From contig NZ_AP017656.1 in the NCBI RefSeq assembly GCF_002355855.1, positions 124,001-188,000 on the forward strand: a stretch of 64,000 nt of DNA. Direction: 5' to 3'. Origin of the DNA: Sphingobium cloacae. GTDB lineage: Bacteria; Pseudomonadota; Alphaproteobacteria; Sphingomonadales; Sphingomonadaceae. This document shows, one piece after another, positions 54,726 through 63,618 of this stretch. Position numbers and translations under genes: made by a program. How positions within the stretch are numbered: position 1 is the stretch's first letter; each line of letters begins with the position of its first letter. A model generated the notes under the pieces. It ran no database searches and was not told the origin of the DNA. It worked only from the letters and a program-made list of their open reading frames with translations.

Positions 54726-55046
54726 ATGCAGTCTCTGCTGAATCGGAGCGGGCGCATGGAGATGGCGATCCTCGCCCTCGCTGTGATGCTGTTCGCGCTC
54801 CTGTGGTTCGCCGGGCCGGCCTTTGCCGGTGCGGATACCACGTTCGACACGGCCCTTACGAAGTTCACCGACTTCCTCGAGGGGTCGGGCGGCAAGGTCA
54901 TTACCGTGCTGTCGCTCGCCGGCGGCATCGTGGCGCTCGCCTCGGGCCGCTTCTCCATGGGTCAGATCGCCATTCCGGTCGGCGTCGGTGTCGGCGCCGG
55001 CACGGGCATTCCGATCGTCACCTCGACGGTGACGGCGACGATCTGA
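54726..55046 (+). CDS. traA: F-type pilin TraA
   Basis: 106 residues. A long leader with a hydrophobic segment (MAILALAVMLFALLWFAGPAFAG) is cleaved near AFA-GAD, leaving a mature pilin with two hydrophobic helices (GGKVITVLSLAGGIVALASG and IAIPVGVGVGAGTGIPIV). This layout and its place before traL identify the conjugative pilus subunit. AGGGAAAC precedes the ATG. Confidence 0.85.
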   Translation: MQSLLNRSGRMEMAILALAVMLFALLWFAGPAFAGADTTFDTALTKFTDFLEGSGGKVITVLSLAGGIVALASGRFSMGQIAIPVGVGVGAGTGIPIVTSTVTATI

Positions 55047-55107
55047 CGCAACGAGCCTGGCGCGTCGGGGTGGCAGCCTCGGCGCCGCACAGGGGGAGGG
55101 TGGTGCA

Positions 55108-55398
55108 ATGGCCGCAGACAAGTACGCGATCCCATCTCATCTGGACGATCCAGAACTGATCGGGCTGTGGACGCTGGATGAGTTCCTGGCGATGGTTACG
55201 CCATTCGTCTGGGGGATCATGACCCAGCACATCGTCATCGGAACGGCGTTGGCATTCGCCGGCTGGTGGGGATTGAAAAAGGCAAAAGCGGGTCGTGCCG
55301 CGTCTTGGCTGCTCCATCTGGCCTATTGGCATCTTCCGGCCGGCTTCACTGGCCTGAGGGCCACGCCACCCTCTTATCTCCGACTGATGGCGGGCTGA
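55108..55398 (+). CDS. traL: TraL inner-membrane pilus-assembly protein
   Basis: 96 residues. The family N-terminus (IPSHLDDPELIGLWTLDEFL) is followed by a membrane span (MVTPFVWGIMTQHIVIGTALAFAGWWG) and LHLAYWHLPAGFTGLRATPPSYLRLMAG, matching the TraL group. It is needed to assemble the F-type pilus. GGAGGG precedes the ATG. Confidence 0.87.
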   Translation: MAADKYAIPSHLDDPELIGLWTLDEFLAMVTPFVWGIMTQHIVIGTALAFAGWWGLKKAKAGRAASWLLHLAYWHLPAGFTGLRATPPSYLRLMAG

Positions 55399-55399
55399 G

Positions 55400-55966
55400 A
55401 TGGACCTCGCATTCAGCCACGCAAGCAACCAGCGGGTTCTTCGCCAGCGCAACTTCCTGGTCGTGGTCGCCGGCGCGCTCGCGGCGATAACAGCGCTGCT
55501 GCTCGCCTTCGGCATCTCGCGAGACCGCGAGATCGTCCTCCAGCCCGTACTGCGCTCGCCGGTCACAGTCAGCAGTGCCGGCGTCTCCCGCGAATATCTC
55601 GAGATGATCACGCGCGACGTGGTGGTGCTCACGCTCGACCGCAGTCCGCAAAACCTCGAATATTGGATGAACGCGGTGCTCGAGATCACATCGCCGCGCG
55701 TTCAGGGCAAGATCAAGGCCGACCTCCTCAAGATCGTCAACGAGCAGCGCGGCTCCTCGATCTCTCAGTTCTTCACGATCGAGTCGATGGACATCGATCC
55801 CAAGAACCTGCGGTCTGAGGTGACCGGCGAGCTCCACACCATCGTCGGCAACAAGGTGATCTCCAGGGAGCGCCGCACCTTCCGCTACGACTGGGAGTAT
55901 GAGGGCTTGTCGCTCCGCCTGGTCGGCTTCGGGATGGTCCGCACCGGCAAGGAGCAAGACAAATGA
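55400..55966 (+). CDS. traE: TraE mating-pair formation protein
   Basis: 188 residues with one N-terminal membrane span (RNFLVVVAGALAAITALLLAFGI) and a periplasmic VirB8-like domain (YLEMITRDVVVLTLDRSPQNLEYWMNAVLEITSP...). It is an inner-membrane scaffold of the type IV secretion channel. It starts one base after the traL stop and overlaps traK. Confidence 0.88.
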   Translation: MDLAFSHASNQRVLRQRNFLVVVAGALAAITALLLAFGISRDREIVLQPVLRSPVTVSSAGVSREYLEMITRDVVVLTLDRSPQNLEYWMNAVLEITSPRVQGKIKADLLKIVNEQRGSSISQFFTIESMDIDPKNLRSEVTGELHTIVGNKVISRERRTFRYDWEYEGLSLRLVGFGMVRTGKEQDK

Positions 55967-56766
55967 TGGCTTTCTATGCCGTCGGCAGCGCGGCTGCAGG
56001 CACCATCCTCATGTCCCGCATCTACTGCATCCTGAGCAGGGTGGCGGGCGCATGCCTGATCACGCTGGCGGTCTTCCTGTTCGCGCAGCCGGCATGGGCA
56101 GACCAGACGGTCGTGGCCGCCGACAGCGCCCAGGTCGACTGCCAGGCGTCGGCGAAGGACCTGACCCGGATCAGCCTGGTCGATGACGAGTTCGCGAGCG
56201 TGTCGAAGATCTCGACCGGCAACCCGCAGGACGATTTCTCGGTCGTCAACGAGCCGGTCCGGGGCGACATCTACCTGAGCGTGCCCGAAGGTTTCGGCCG
56301 CCCGGCGCTTTCCTTCTTCGGCACGAGCAAGCGCGGCTACGTCTACAAGTTCGTCTGCCGGATCGCCGGCGACCAGGCGGCGCAGGTGTTTGTGTCCAAT
56401 CCGGCGATCGCCCGGGAAAAGGCAGCCGAGGGCTCGCCCCAGCAGGTCGCCGCGGGGCCGCAGGATGCCGCGGTCGAGCTCGTCCAGGCCATGTACGCCA
56501 ACAGCGTCGCCGACGGCTATGAGATGCGGCAGCGCGCGCTGAAGCCGGTCTATGTCGGCAAGCTCAAGGTCCAGATGATCGCTGAATATCGCGGGCAGGA
56601 CCTGACCGGCAAGGTGCTGCGCATCGAGAACACGGGCGATGCGCCGACCGAGCTGACCGAGCGCACGGTCGCTCCGGCAAGCGCGCTCGCCGTCTCCATC
56701 GCCGAGCCCAAGCTCGACCCGGGGAAGGTCACGACGGCCTACCTCGTCTCCCAGACTGTGAGGTAA
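55963..56766 (+). CDS. traK: TraK secretin-like outer-membrane complex protein
   Basis: 267 residues as drawn. An internal ATG at 56011 begins a clean signal peptide (MSRIYCILSRVAGACLITLAVFLFAQPAWA) and may be the true start. The mature part has a VirB9-like beta domain (DLTRISLVDDEFASVSKISTG..., DIYLSVPEGF...YVYKFVC). It forms the outer-membrane core complex with TraB and TraV. It overlaps traE by ATGA. Confidence 0.85.
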   Translation: MMAFYAVGSAAAGTILMSRIYCILSRVAGACLITLAVFLFAQPAWADQTVVAADSAQVDCQASAKDLTRISLVDDEFASVSKISTGNPQDDFSVVNEPVRGDIYLSVPEGFGRPALSFFGTSKRGYVYKFVCRIAGDQAAQVFVSNPAIAREKAAEGSPQQVAAGPQDAAVELVQAMYANSVADGYEMRQRALKPVYVGKLKVQMIAEYRGQDLTGKVLRIENTGDAPTELTERTVAPASALAVSIAEPKLDPGKVTTAYLVSQTVR

Positions 56767-56769
56767 GCC

Positions 56770-58098
56770 ATGGCCTTCTCGGACATTTTCAATCGTAAGC
56801 GGAGGCCCCTCGACGAGGCGGAGGGCGAGGGGGTCTCGCCTGTCGGAGGCGAACTGGCGGGCAACGAAGCGGTGCGCCGCAAGCAGCGAATGCTGCTCGC
56901 CGGGGTCGCCGGCGTCGGGCTGGTTCTGTCCTCCATGTGGATCTTCAGCGGCGACGAAGGAGAGAAGGCCGCCGACGCCGATGGCGCCGAGAAGGTCGAG
57001 GTCTCGACCAAGGATCTGGTGAACCGCAACCTCTCGCAGCAGGAGTGGATGGCGCTCTCGGAAAACCGGTTCGAGTCCACCGAGAACCAGCTGAAGTCGG
57101 TGAACGGCCAGCAGGCGAGAATGGACAATCTCGCCGCTCAGATCGAAGCGCTGAAGGGGCAGAACTCGTCGATGCAGGCCGATGGCCAGCGAGTGCTGTC
57201 CGCTTACCAGGCGGAGAATGAGCAGCTCCGCAAGCAGCTGAACGAGCGGCCTTCGGCGCCGCCCCCGGCGCCTGGCCCGGCGGCACTGTACGGGCGAGGC
57301 GGCCCGCAAGCCTATCAGCGGCCGGACGCGCCGGGCGAAGCCGGCGCAGCGCCTCCGCTCAGCCGCGCCGCCGAGGTCAAAATGGTCAGCTTCTCGTCTT
57401 CCGACACGGGGACCGCGTCCAAGGTGGCGAAGGGCAGTACGGTCTATACCGACAGCCCGAACTATCTGCCGCCCAACAGCTTCGCCTCCGCCAAGGTCAT
57501 CGTGGGCGTGGACGCGAGCGCTGGCGTGAACAGCCAGACCGACCCGCTGCCTGTCGTTCTGCGCGTTACCGGGCCGGCGCGCTCGGTGCTGCAAAACGGC
57601 AAGCTCCTCACGACCAAGATCCAGGGCTGCCTCATCAACGGCGCGGCGCGCGGCGACCTTTCCAGCGAGAAGGTCTACGTCAAGCTGCAGAAGATGACCT
57701 GCCCGCAGCCCGGCGGCCGCTACGCCGTCTCGGAGGTCAAGGGCTTCATCGCGTTCGGCGGCAAGACCGGCGTGCGCGGGCGGGTGGTCAGCCGCGAGGG
57801 TTCGCTTGCCATGCAGGCATTCCTCGCAGGCCTCGTCGGCGGTGCCGGCAACGCGCTGAACACGGCCTTTCAGCAGCCGCTGGCGACGATCAGCACCGAT
57901 GGCGAGGGCGGCATCAACCGCACCCCCAGCCTCGGCAATGTCGGCCTGCGGGCGCTCGGCGGCGGTGCAGCGGAGTCGGGCAGGGACGTCTCGAAATATC
58001 TGATCGAGCGCGCCGAACAGTACCAGCCGGTCATCGAGATGCCGACCGGCGTCGATGTCGAAATCGTCTTCCTGGAGGGTGTTTATGTCCGCAATTGA
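56770..58098 (+). CDS. traB: TraB VirB10-like energy transducer
   Basis: 442 residues. A membrane span (RMLLAGVAGVGLVLSSMWIF) is followed by a coiled coil (LAAQIEALKGQNSSMQADGQRVLSAYQAENEQLRKQL), a Pro-rich linker and the VirB10 C-terminal domain (GSTVYTDSPNYLPPNSFASAKVIVGVDASAGV..., RGRVVSREGSLAMQAFLAGLVGG). It bridges the inner and outer membranes. Its last 14 bases overlap the next gene. Confidence 0.9.
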   Translation: MAFSDIFNRKRRPLDEAEGEGVSPVGGELAGNEAVRRKQRMLLAGVAGVGLVLSSMWIFSGDEGEKAADADGAEKVEVSTKDLVNRNLSQQEWMALSENRFESTENQLKSVNGQQARMDNLAAQIEALKGQNSSMQADGQRVLSAYQAENEQLRKQLNERPSAPPPAPGPAALYGRGGPQAYQRPDAPGEAGAAPPLSRAAEVKMVSFSSSDTGTASKVAKGSTVYTDSPNYLPPNSFASAKVIVGVDASAGVNSQTDPLPVVLRVTGPARSVLQNGKLLTTKIQGCLINGAARGDLSSEKVYVKLQKMTCPQPGGRYAVSEVKGFIAFGGKTGVRGRVVSREGSLAMQAFLAGLVGGAGNALNTAFQQPLATISTDGEGGINRTPSLGNVGLRALGGGAAESGRDVSKYLIERAEQYQPVIEMPTGVDVEIVFLEGVYVRN

Positions 58099-58960
58099 TC
58101 GCTTGCGCCGGAGCGCGTTCGCGCGCCCCTGGAAGCTGCTCACCGGCGTCGCGGCGCTTGGCGTTGCCAGCGTTGCCCTCGCGGCCCAGGTCGCGGGTCC
58201 GAGCAGCGTCGAGGTCACGAACCTGCTCAAGACGCGCCTGCCGAAGACGCCCCTGACCCAGGTCAATTGCGAGAAGGTGCGTGGCCTCTGCGAGGTGACG
58301 GCTGGGTCGAACCTCTTCTACGTCGACGCCGGCGCCCGCTACCTCATCATCGGCCGGGTCTATGACATGGAGACGCGCCAGGATCTCACCGCCGCCCGGC
58401 TGCTCGAGATCAACCCCGACATGCTCGTCGGCGGTGCGGCCAAGGCCAATGCTGCGGCTGCGGAAGGCGAGGGCCAGGGAATGGAAGCGGCTCCGGCGCA
58501 GGCCAGGGTCGAGAAGACCGCGCTCCCCGCGCGGCCGACCAGGCTGGCGCTGGAAGGACTTCCGAAGGACGGCGCGATCGTCTGGGGCAATCCGGCGGGG
58601 CAGACAGTCACGGTCTTCACCGACTTCCGGTGTGGCTATTGCCGCGCGCTGACGAACGTGCTGCGCAGCATGGATGTTCGGGTCGTCGAGCGGCCGATCT
58701 CCGTTCTCGGCAGCCGCGATATCGCCGACCGCGTCTATTGCGCCAAGAATCGCGAGGAGGCGCTGCATGCCGCCTATGCCGGCGAGCCGCTCAAGAGCGG
58801 CCCGTCGTGCGATACGTCGGGCCTCGATGCGAACGAGGCTTTCGCTCACAAGCACGGCCTGAGCGGGACGCCTGTGATCGTGCGCAGCGATGGGGCGATG
58901 CTCGAGGGCTATCGGCCCAGGGAGTTCCTGCAAAGCTGGCTCAAGGACGGACGCTCGTGA
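58085..58960 (+). CDS. dsbC: DsbC-like periplasmic disulphide isomerase of the transfer operon
   Basis: 291 residues from ATG 58085 (GGAGGG upstream). A signal-anchor (LLTGVAALGVASVALAAQVAG) is followed by a DsbC-type dimerisation domain and a thioredoxin fold with FTDFRCGYCRALTNV (Cys183, Cys186) and cis-Pro in LSGTPVIVRS. It likely folds cysteine-bearing transfer proteins such as TraV. F-type operons of sphingomonads often have a dsbC gene at this place. Confidence 0.85.
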   Translation: MSAIDRLRRSAFARPWKLLTGVAALGVASVALAAQVAGPSSVEVTNLLKTRLPKTPLTQVNCEKVRGLCEVTAGSNLFYVDAGARYLIIGRVYDMETRQDLTAARLLEINPDMLVGGAAKANAAAAEGEGQGMEAAPAQARVEKTALPARPTRLALEGLPKDGAIVWGNPAGQTVTVFTDFRCGYCRALTNVLRSMDVRVVERPISVLGSRDIADRVYCAKNREEALHAAYAGEPLKSGPSCDTSGLDANEAFAHKHGLSGTPVIVRSDGAMLEGYRPREFLQSWLKDGRS

Positions 58961-59988
58961 GCGCGCCGCGCCTCAGCCGTCGGGCCGCTGTCGCCGCGCT
59001 TGGCTTCGGCACGCTGATGAGCCTGAACGGCTGCACGACCTTCGGCGGCAACGTGAAGGGCAGCTTCACCTGCCAGGCGCCGGACGGCATCTGCGCGCCG
59101 TCCTCCACGATCGACGATCGCGCGCTGGCGATGATCTCCGGTGACGCCGGCGATGTCATGATCCCGGCAGGGCCCTATCCGACACCGGCACAACAGCCCC
59201 GCGCCCTGCGCACCGCTGTGGCAGCGCCGCCCTCAGACGCACATGGGCAGGTCGCGCCGCGAACCCGCGAGAAGGTGCTCCGCATTGTGTTTCAGCCCTA
59301 TGTCGATGACCGGGGCCGGCTGCATGAATCGAGCGCCGTCCACGCGGTCGTCCAATCCGAGTGGCAGGCGCAGGCGCTTGCGGGTGCGACCCCCATCCCC
59401 GACAGCAGGTCGGCTGATGCACCTGTTCAGCTGAGCCTTGTCGATGCGGTCGAGCGCGAGGCTCCCGGTGTGGTGGACGTTGCCGCGTTCGACCCGAACA
59501 TGCCGGACCCGAATGTGGTGGCGGCTGCCCGGGCCAGAAAGCCGGACCCGGTGGAAGCAATCAAGGCGGATGTCGCGAGCCGTCTGGCCACCAAGGTCAA
59601 GGCGGCGGGCGGCGCGCCGACGGTTGGCGCGGCCGCCCCGGCATCCTCTGCGTCGGGGTCGCAGCGGCCGACTGCTTCGGTCATGGCCACCAAGCGCGCA
59701 GCTGGCGGCGGCGAGACCGCCGCGGCGGGTGTGCCAGCCAGCCGGCGAAGCGAGGCGCCGGCTCAAGCCAAACAGCGATCGGAGGGTGCTCCCGCCACGA
59801 GCACTGCGTCCGGCCAGGAGGCAGCTGCGCGCGTGAAGGCGAGCCAGGAGTACCAGGAAGCGCGCGAGCGGGTCGAGGACAGCGCGCGCGGCGGCGCCGG
59901 AGCGACGCCCGGGGCGGGGCTCACGACCCTGACGAGCCCCACCGTCCGCGCTGCGAGCTTCCCCGCCGCGGTTCCGGAGGACAACTGA
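58957..59988 (+). CDS. traV: TraV lipoprotein of the outer-membrane core
   Basis: 343 residues from GTG 58957, overlapping the upstream stop by GTGA. The lipobox is LMSLNGCTTFGG with lipid-carrying Cys26, followed by the TraV cysteine pair SFTCQAPDGICAPSSTID. The C-terminal half is Ala/Pro-rich and longer than F TraV. It joins TraK and TraB in the core complex. Confidence 0.82.
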   Translation: MSAPRLSRRAAVAALGFGTLMSLNGCTTFGGNVKGSFTCQAPDGICAPSSTIDDRALAMISGDAGDVMIPAGPYPTPAQQPRALRTAVAAPPSDAHGQVAPRTREKVLRIVFQPYVDDRGRLHESSAVHAVVQSEWQAQALAGATPIPDSRSADAPVQLSLVDAVEREAPGVVDVAAFDPNMPDPNVVAAARARKPDPVEAIKADVASRLATKVKAAGGAPTVGAAAPASSASGSQRPTASVMATKRAAGGGETAAAGVPASRRSEAPAQAKQRSEGAPATSTASGQEAAARVKASQEYQEARERVEDSARGGAGATPGAGLTTLTSPTVRAASFPAAVPEDN

Positions 59989-59989
59989 C

Positions 59990-62581
59990 ATGAGCGTAAA
60001 GCCCCGTTTCTACGACAACCTGCTCTCCGGTCTGTTCGGCGATAGCAAGCGACCAGAGGCCGAGCGTCCGGACTTGGCCGTGCCGATGCTCGCGCATTGG
60101 CTGCCCTATCGCAGCTACGACCCGAAGACGGGCATCTTCTACAACTCCGCCTCGCGCGGATTCGTGATCGAGGTCTCGCCGCTCGTCGGGGCGGATGAGC
60201 GTACCGGCGAGATCCTGACACAATTCTTGTCCGAGGGCATCCCGGTGCCCGGATGCCTGCAGTTCCACGACTGGATGAGCCCGCGGATCAGCGAGCGGCT
60301 CTCCAAATGGTATCTGCCCCGCTACTCGGCGAGCGGCGTCTACGAGCGGATGGCCAAGCATCGGGTCGACTTCCTCACGGACGGCGTGTGGAACTCGCTT
60401 TCGGCCGATGCGCCATTCTGTCTTCGCAACCACCGCGTCGCCATTTCCTATTCGACGCCGGAAAGCTCGCGTGTCTCGGCCGAGGAAATCGTCGCCGTGA
60501 TGGACGGCCTCATCTCGGTGCTCGGCTCGATCGGGGTCTCCGCGCGCAAGATGGATCCGGTCGCGCTGATCGGGTGGATCGACGACATCACCTCGCCGAC
60601 CACGGCCGCGGGCGACGACGTCATCAGCTACAATCCGCTCGACCCCATCGCTGACCAGGCGGTGCGCCGCGACATCGAGATGAAGGTCGACCCGGACCGC
60701 ATCCTGCTGCGGACCGAACGGTTCCGTCCGACCGGCAAGGAGGTCAACGGCGCACCCGAGATCGGCGAGATCTATCCCGACGTATTCGACGTGCGCTCGT
60801 TCTCGGTCCGCAATCTTCCTCAGCGCTGGGCGCCCTGGGACTGCGCGCGGCTGATTGGCGACATGTTCGCCGACAAGCTGCGAATGCCGTGCCCGGTCTC
60901 CACGAACTTGTGCCTCGACTTTCCCGATCCCCAAGCCTCGAGCAACAAGGCCGGCTTCAAGTTCATGCGCACCACGAGCCTCGCCGACTCCAAGTCCGCG
61001 CGCTTCCTTCCCCAACTCCGCGACCAGTCCCAGGAGTGGAAGTTCGTCAATGACGAGATCCGCCAGGGGCGCAAGCTCGTGCGCCTGTTCTACAGCGTCA
61101 CGTCATTCTCTCCCAAGGGGAAGGGAGACGCCAACGAGCGCGTCCTCAAGTCGGTCTACCGGGCCGCAGGCTGGGACCTGCTCGACGACCGCTACCTCCA
61201 GGTGATGGGCCTCTTGTGCGCGATGCCCATGACGATGGCGAACGGGCTGTCCCGCGACCTCGAGCGCATGAAGCGCATGCGGACCATGCTCAGCACGACC
61301 GCGGCGAACCTGGCTCCCATACAAGGCGAGTATCTCGGTGGTCACACGCCGCACCTGCTCCTGATCGGCCGACGGGGGCAGCCCTTCTTCTGGAGCCCGT
61401 TCGAGAACGCCGCAGGCAACCACAACGTGGCGGTGTTCGGCAAGTCGGGATCGGGCAAGTCGGTCGCCCTGCAGGAGCTGTGCGCCTCGTTGTGCGGCGC
61501 GGGATCCAAGGTTGTCGTGATCGACGACGGCCGCTCCTTCGAGCACTCGGCCAAGCTGCAGGGCGGTGCCTTCGTCGAGTTCACGATGTCGAGCGGCTTC
61601 TGCCTGAACCCGTTCTCGATGATCGACGCCGCCCAGGCGGCCGAGGACGAGGACTATCTCCTCGACTGCATGGCGATGCTCAAGGCCATCGTGAACCAGA
61701 TGTCCCGCCACATCGACCGGCTGACCGACACCGAGCGCGGCCTGATCGACGGCGCGGTCAACCGCGTCTGGGAGGCCAAAGGCAGGAACGGCTCGATCGA
61801 CGACGTGATCGCCGCGCTCAACGAGACTGGCAACGAGCTCGCCTCGCATCTCGCCATCGCGATGATGCCGTTCTCGAGCGCCGGCACCTACGGCAAGTTC
61901 TTCCAGGGTGAGGTCTCGTTCGAGCTGCAGGCACAGCTCACGGTGTTCGAGCTGTCCGACCTGTCCTCGCGCGAGGAACTCCGCAGCGTCGTCCTGACCG
62001 CGATCATGTTCATGTCGCAGCAGATGATGCGGAAGGTCGACCGCTCGATTCCCAAGGCGCTGCTCCTGGACGAGGCCTGGCAGATGCTTCGCGGTGGGGC
62101 GATGGCCGATTTCATCGAAACCTACGCCCGCACGTGCCGCAAGTATGGCGCCTCCTTGGTGACGGCCACGCAGTCGCTCAACGACTACTACAAGTCGGCC
62201 GGGTCCATCGCGGCCCTCGAGAACAGCGACTGGTTCGTGATCCTCCAGCAGAAGCCGGAAACGATCGCCGACTTCAAGAAGCACGATCGCTTCGAGATGG
62301 ACGACTATACCGACGCACTGCTCCGCTCACTCAAGCGCAACGGCTTCGAATATTCCGACATCATGATCAAGGGGCCGGAGACGCTGGCGGTCGGCCGGCT
62401 GGTCCTCGATCCTTTCTCTGCCGCGCTGTTCTCGTCGAGTCCGCGCACCTTTGCTGCCATCGAGGCGATGGTTGCCGGCGGGCTCAGCATGGATGAGGCG
62501 ATCGAGCGGATCGCGTTTCCCGAAAACCCCGAAAAATGGACGATGCCCGCCGGTGATACGGCGGCAATCGCTGCGGAGTGA
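59990..62581 (+). CDS. traC: TraC pilus-assembly ATPase (VirB4 type)
   Basis: 863 residues. The N-terminal TraC domain (LPYRSYDPKTGIFYNSASRGFVIEVSPLVGADERTGEILTQFL) is followed by an ATPase with Walker A FGKSGSGKSVALQE (about 482-490), Walker B ALLLDEAWQML and a conserved TATQSLNDYY sensor region. It powers pilus assembly and DNA transfer. It starts just after the traV stop. Confidence 0.93.
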   Translation: MSVKPRFYDNLLSGLFGDSKRPEAERPDLAVPMLAHWLPYRSYDPKTGIFYNSASRGFVIEVSPLVGADERTGEILTQFLSEGIPVPGCLQFHDWMSPRISERLSKWYLPRYSASGVYERMAKHRVDFLTDGVWNSLSADAPFCLRNHRVAISYSTPESSRVSAEEIVAVMDGLISVLGSIGVSARKMDPVALIGWIDDITSPTTAAGDDVISYNPLDPIADQAVRRDIEMKVDPDRILLRTERFRPTGKEVNGAPEIGEIYPDVFDVRSFSVRNLPQRWAPWDCARLIGDMFADKLRMPCPVSTNLCLDFPDPQASSNKAGFKFMRTTSLADSKSARFLPQLRDQSQEWKFVNDEIRQGRKLVRLFYSVTSFSPKGKGDANERVLKSVYRAAGWDLLDDRYLQVMGLLCAMPMTMANGLSRDLERMKRMRTMLSTTAANLAPIQGEYLGGHTPHLLLIGRRGQPFFWSPFENAAGNHNVAVFGKSGSGKSVALQELCASLCGAGSKVVVIDDGRSFEHSAKLQGGAFVEFTMSSGFCLNPFSMIDAAQAAEDEDYLLDCMAMLKAIVNQMSRHIDRLTDTERGLIDGAVNRVWEAKGRNGSIDDVIAALNETGNELASHLAIAMMPFSSAGTYGKFFQGEVSFELQAQLTVFELSDLSSREELRSVVLTAIMFMSQQMMRKVDRSIPKALLLDEAWQMLRGGAMADFIETYARTCRKYGASLVTATQSLNDYYKSAGSIAALENSDWFVILQQKPETIADFKKHDRFEMDDYTDALLRSLKRNGFEYSDIMIKGPETLAVGRLVLDPFSAALFSSSPRTFAAIEAMVAGGLSMDEAIERIAFPENPEKWTMPAGDTAAIAAE

Positions 62582-62585
62582 ACCC

Positions 62586-62948
62586 ATGGCGACCATGCTC
62601 ACAAAGCCGACCACGCCCAGCTCACGACGCCCATCGCGCGGGCTCGATGTCGGCTTTCTGCTTTACTTCTACCTCCACATGGCAGGGTTCCTCGCGTCGA
62701 CCCTGCTCATCACCTGGGGCCTGTTCGTCCTCTTCTTCCTCGCCATCGGCGGCTTCTCATTCGACGGGATGATGCACCAGCTCGACAATCTTGCGAGCCG
62801 GTACGTCGCCGCCGACGCCGCTCGCATCACGTCATTCCGGCACGTCCTGATCGTCGCGCACATGCTTCTCGCGGCCGCGGTCATCTTCTTCCGCCGGCAC
62901 AGCATCCTGCCTTCGCGCGATCCCAAGGGGAGCAACACCGATGTCTGA
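62586..62948 (+). CDS. Small two-span membrane protein of the transfer operon
   Basis: 120 residues. Basic N-terminus (TTPSSRRPSRGLDVG), then membrane helices FLLYFYLHMAGFLASTLLITWGLFVLFFLAI and FRHVLIVAHMLLAAAVIFF. It lies between traC and the trbI-like gene and overlaps the latter by eight bases. No F-plasmid name is assigned; its place suggests an inner-membrane accessory of the secretion channel. Confidence 0.65.
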   Translation: MATMLTKPTTPSSRRPSRGLDVGFLLYFYLHMAGFLASTLLITWGLFVLFFLAIGGFSFDGMMHQLDNLASRYVAADAARITSFRHVLIVAHMLLAAAVIFFRRHSILPSRDPKGSNTDV

Positions 62949-63618
62949 TCAGCCCCAGCTCGACCTTCAAGCTCCTCCGGCGGCGCCGAAGGCCGCTGCG
63001 CCGGCCCGTTCGGGACGTGGTTTCGGCGGGTTCACGCGGGCTCAGCTGGTGATGGGCGCGATCCTGATCGTCGCACTGATCTGGGCGATGTGGGTGACCA
63101 AGGCCCTCGTCGAGCCCCGCGAGGAGCATATCGTCAAGGCGAGCCTCTCCAACATCGTTGGCGAATATGTGAGCGCGCAGGCGCGCTCCGCGTCGCCGCC
63201 CGGGCAGGTCGAGGCCGAGATGCGTGCCTTCATGTCCTCGCTCGACCACGAACTCCAGCGCCGCGGGGCGGGCGGGCAAGTGGTGCTGGTCGGCGAGGCG
63301 GTGCTGACGAAGAACGTGCCCGACATCACCGACAGCCTGCGGAAGGCTGTCTATGCGAGCGGCGTTCGCCAACCCCGGCCGGCGAGCGCTCAGGAGATGC
63401 AGCAGCTCCAGCAGCAGATGGCGCCGGGACTGGCGACGCCATCGACGCCCGGCGGGCCCGCTGCCGCTGCCGGCGCAACGCTCGAGCCGATGGCGGCCGT
63501 CCCGGCCGGAGCAGCCATGCCGCAGGCCGGCTCCGGTGCCGGCACTGCGCCTCCCGCGGCAATCCCCGGGGCAGCGATCACCACCTTTGGAGGTCCCGAT
63601 GGCAGTGGCGGTCAGTAA
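62941..63618 (+). CDS. trbI: F-type TrbI-like inner-membrane protein
   Basis: 225 residues. A membrane span (LVMGAILIVALIWAMWVTKAL) is followed by a domain with VVLVGEAVLTKNVPDITDSLRKAVYASG, which matches the conserved end of F-type TrbI, including the VL/DIT element. An Ala/Pro/Gly-rich tail extends it beyond the usual 130 residues. F TrbI affects pilus retraction. It precedes the signal peptidase gene, whose start lies inside its 3' end. Confidence 0.7.
   Translation: MSDQPQLDLQAPPAAPKAAAPARSGRGFGGFTRAQLVMGAILIVALIWAMWVTKALVEPREEHIVKASLSNIVGEYVSAQARSASPPGQVEAEMRAFMSSLDHELQRRGAGGQVVLVGEAVLTKNVPDITDSLRKAVYASGVRQPRPASAQEMQQLQQQMAPGLATPSTPGGPAAAAGATLEPMAAVPAGAAMPQAGSGAGTAPPAAIPGAAITTFGGPDGSGGQ

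Noticed and set aside
55885..58266. A 793-residue open frame on the minus strand across traE, traK, traB and the dsbC-like gene
   Set aside because: It is antisense to genes with clear transfer motifs, has biased Arg/Asp/His-rich content and no ribosome binding site; a product of high GC.
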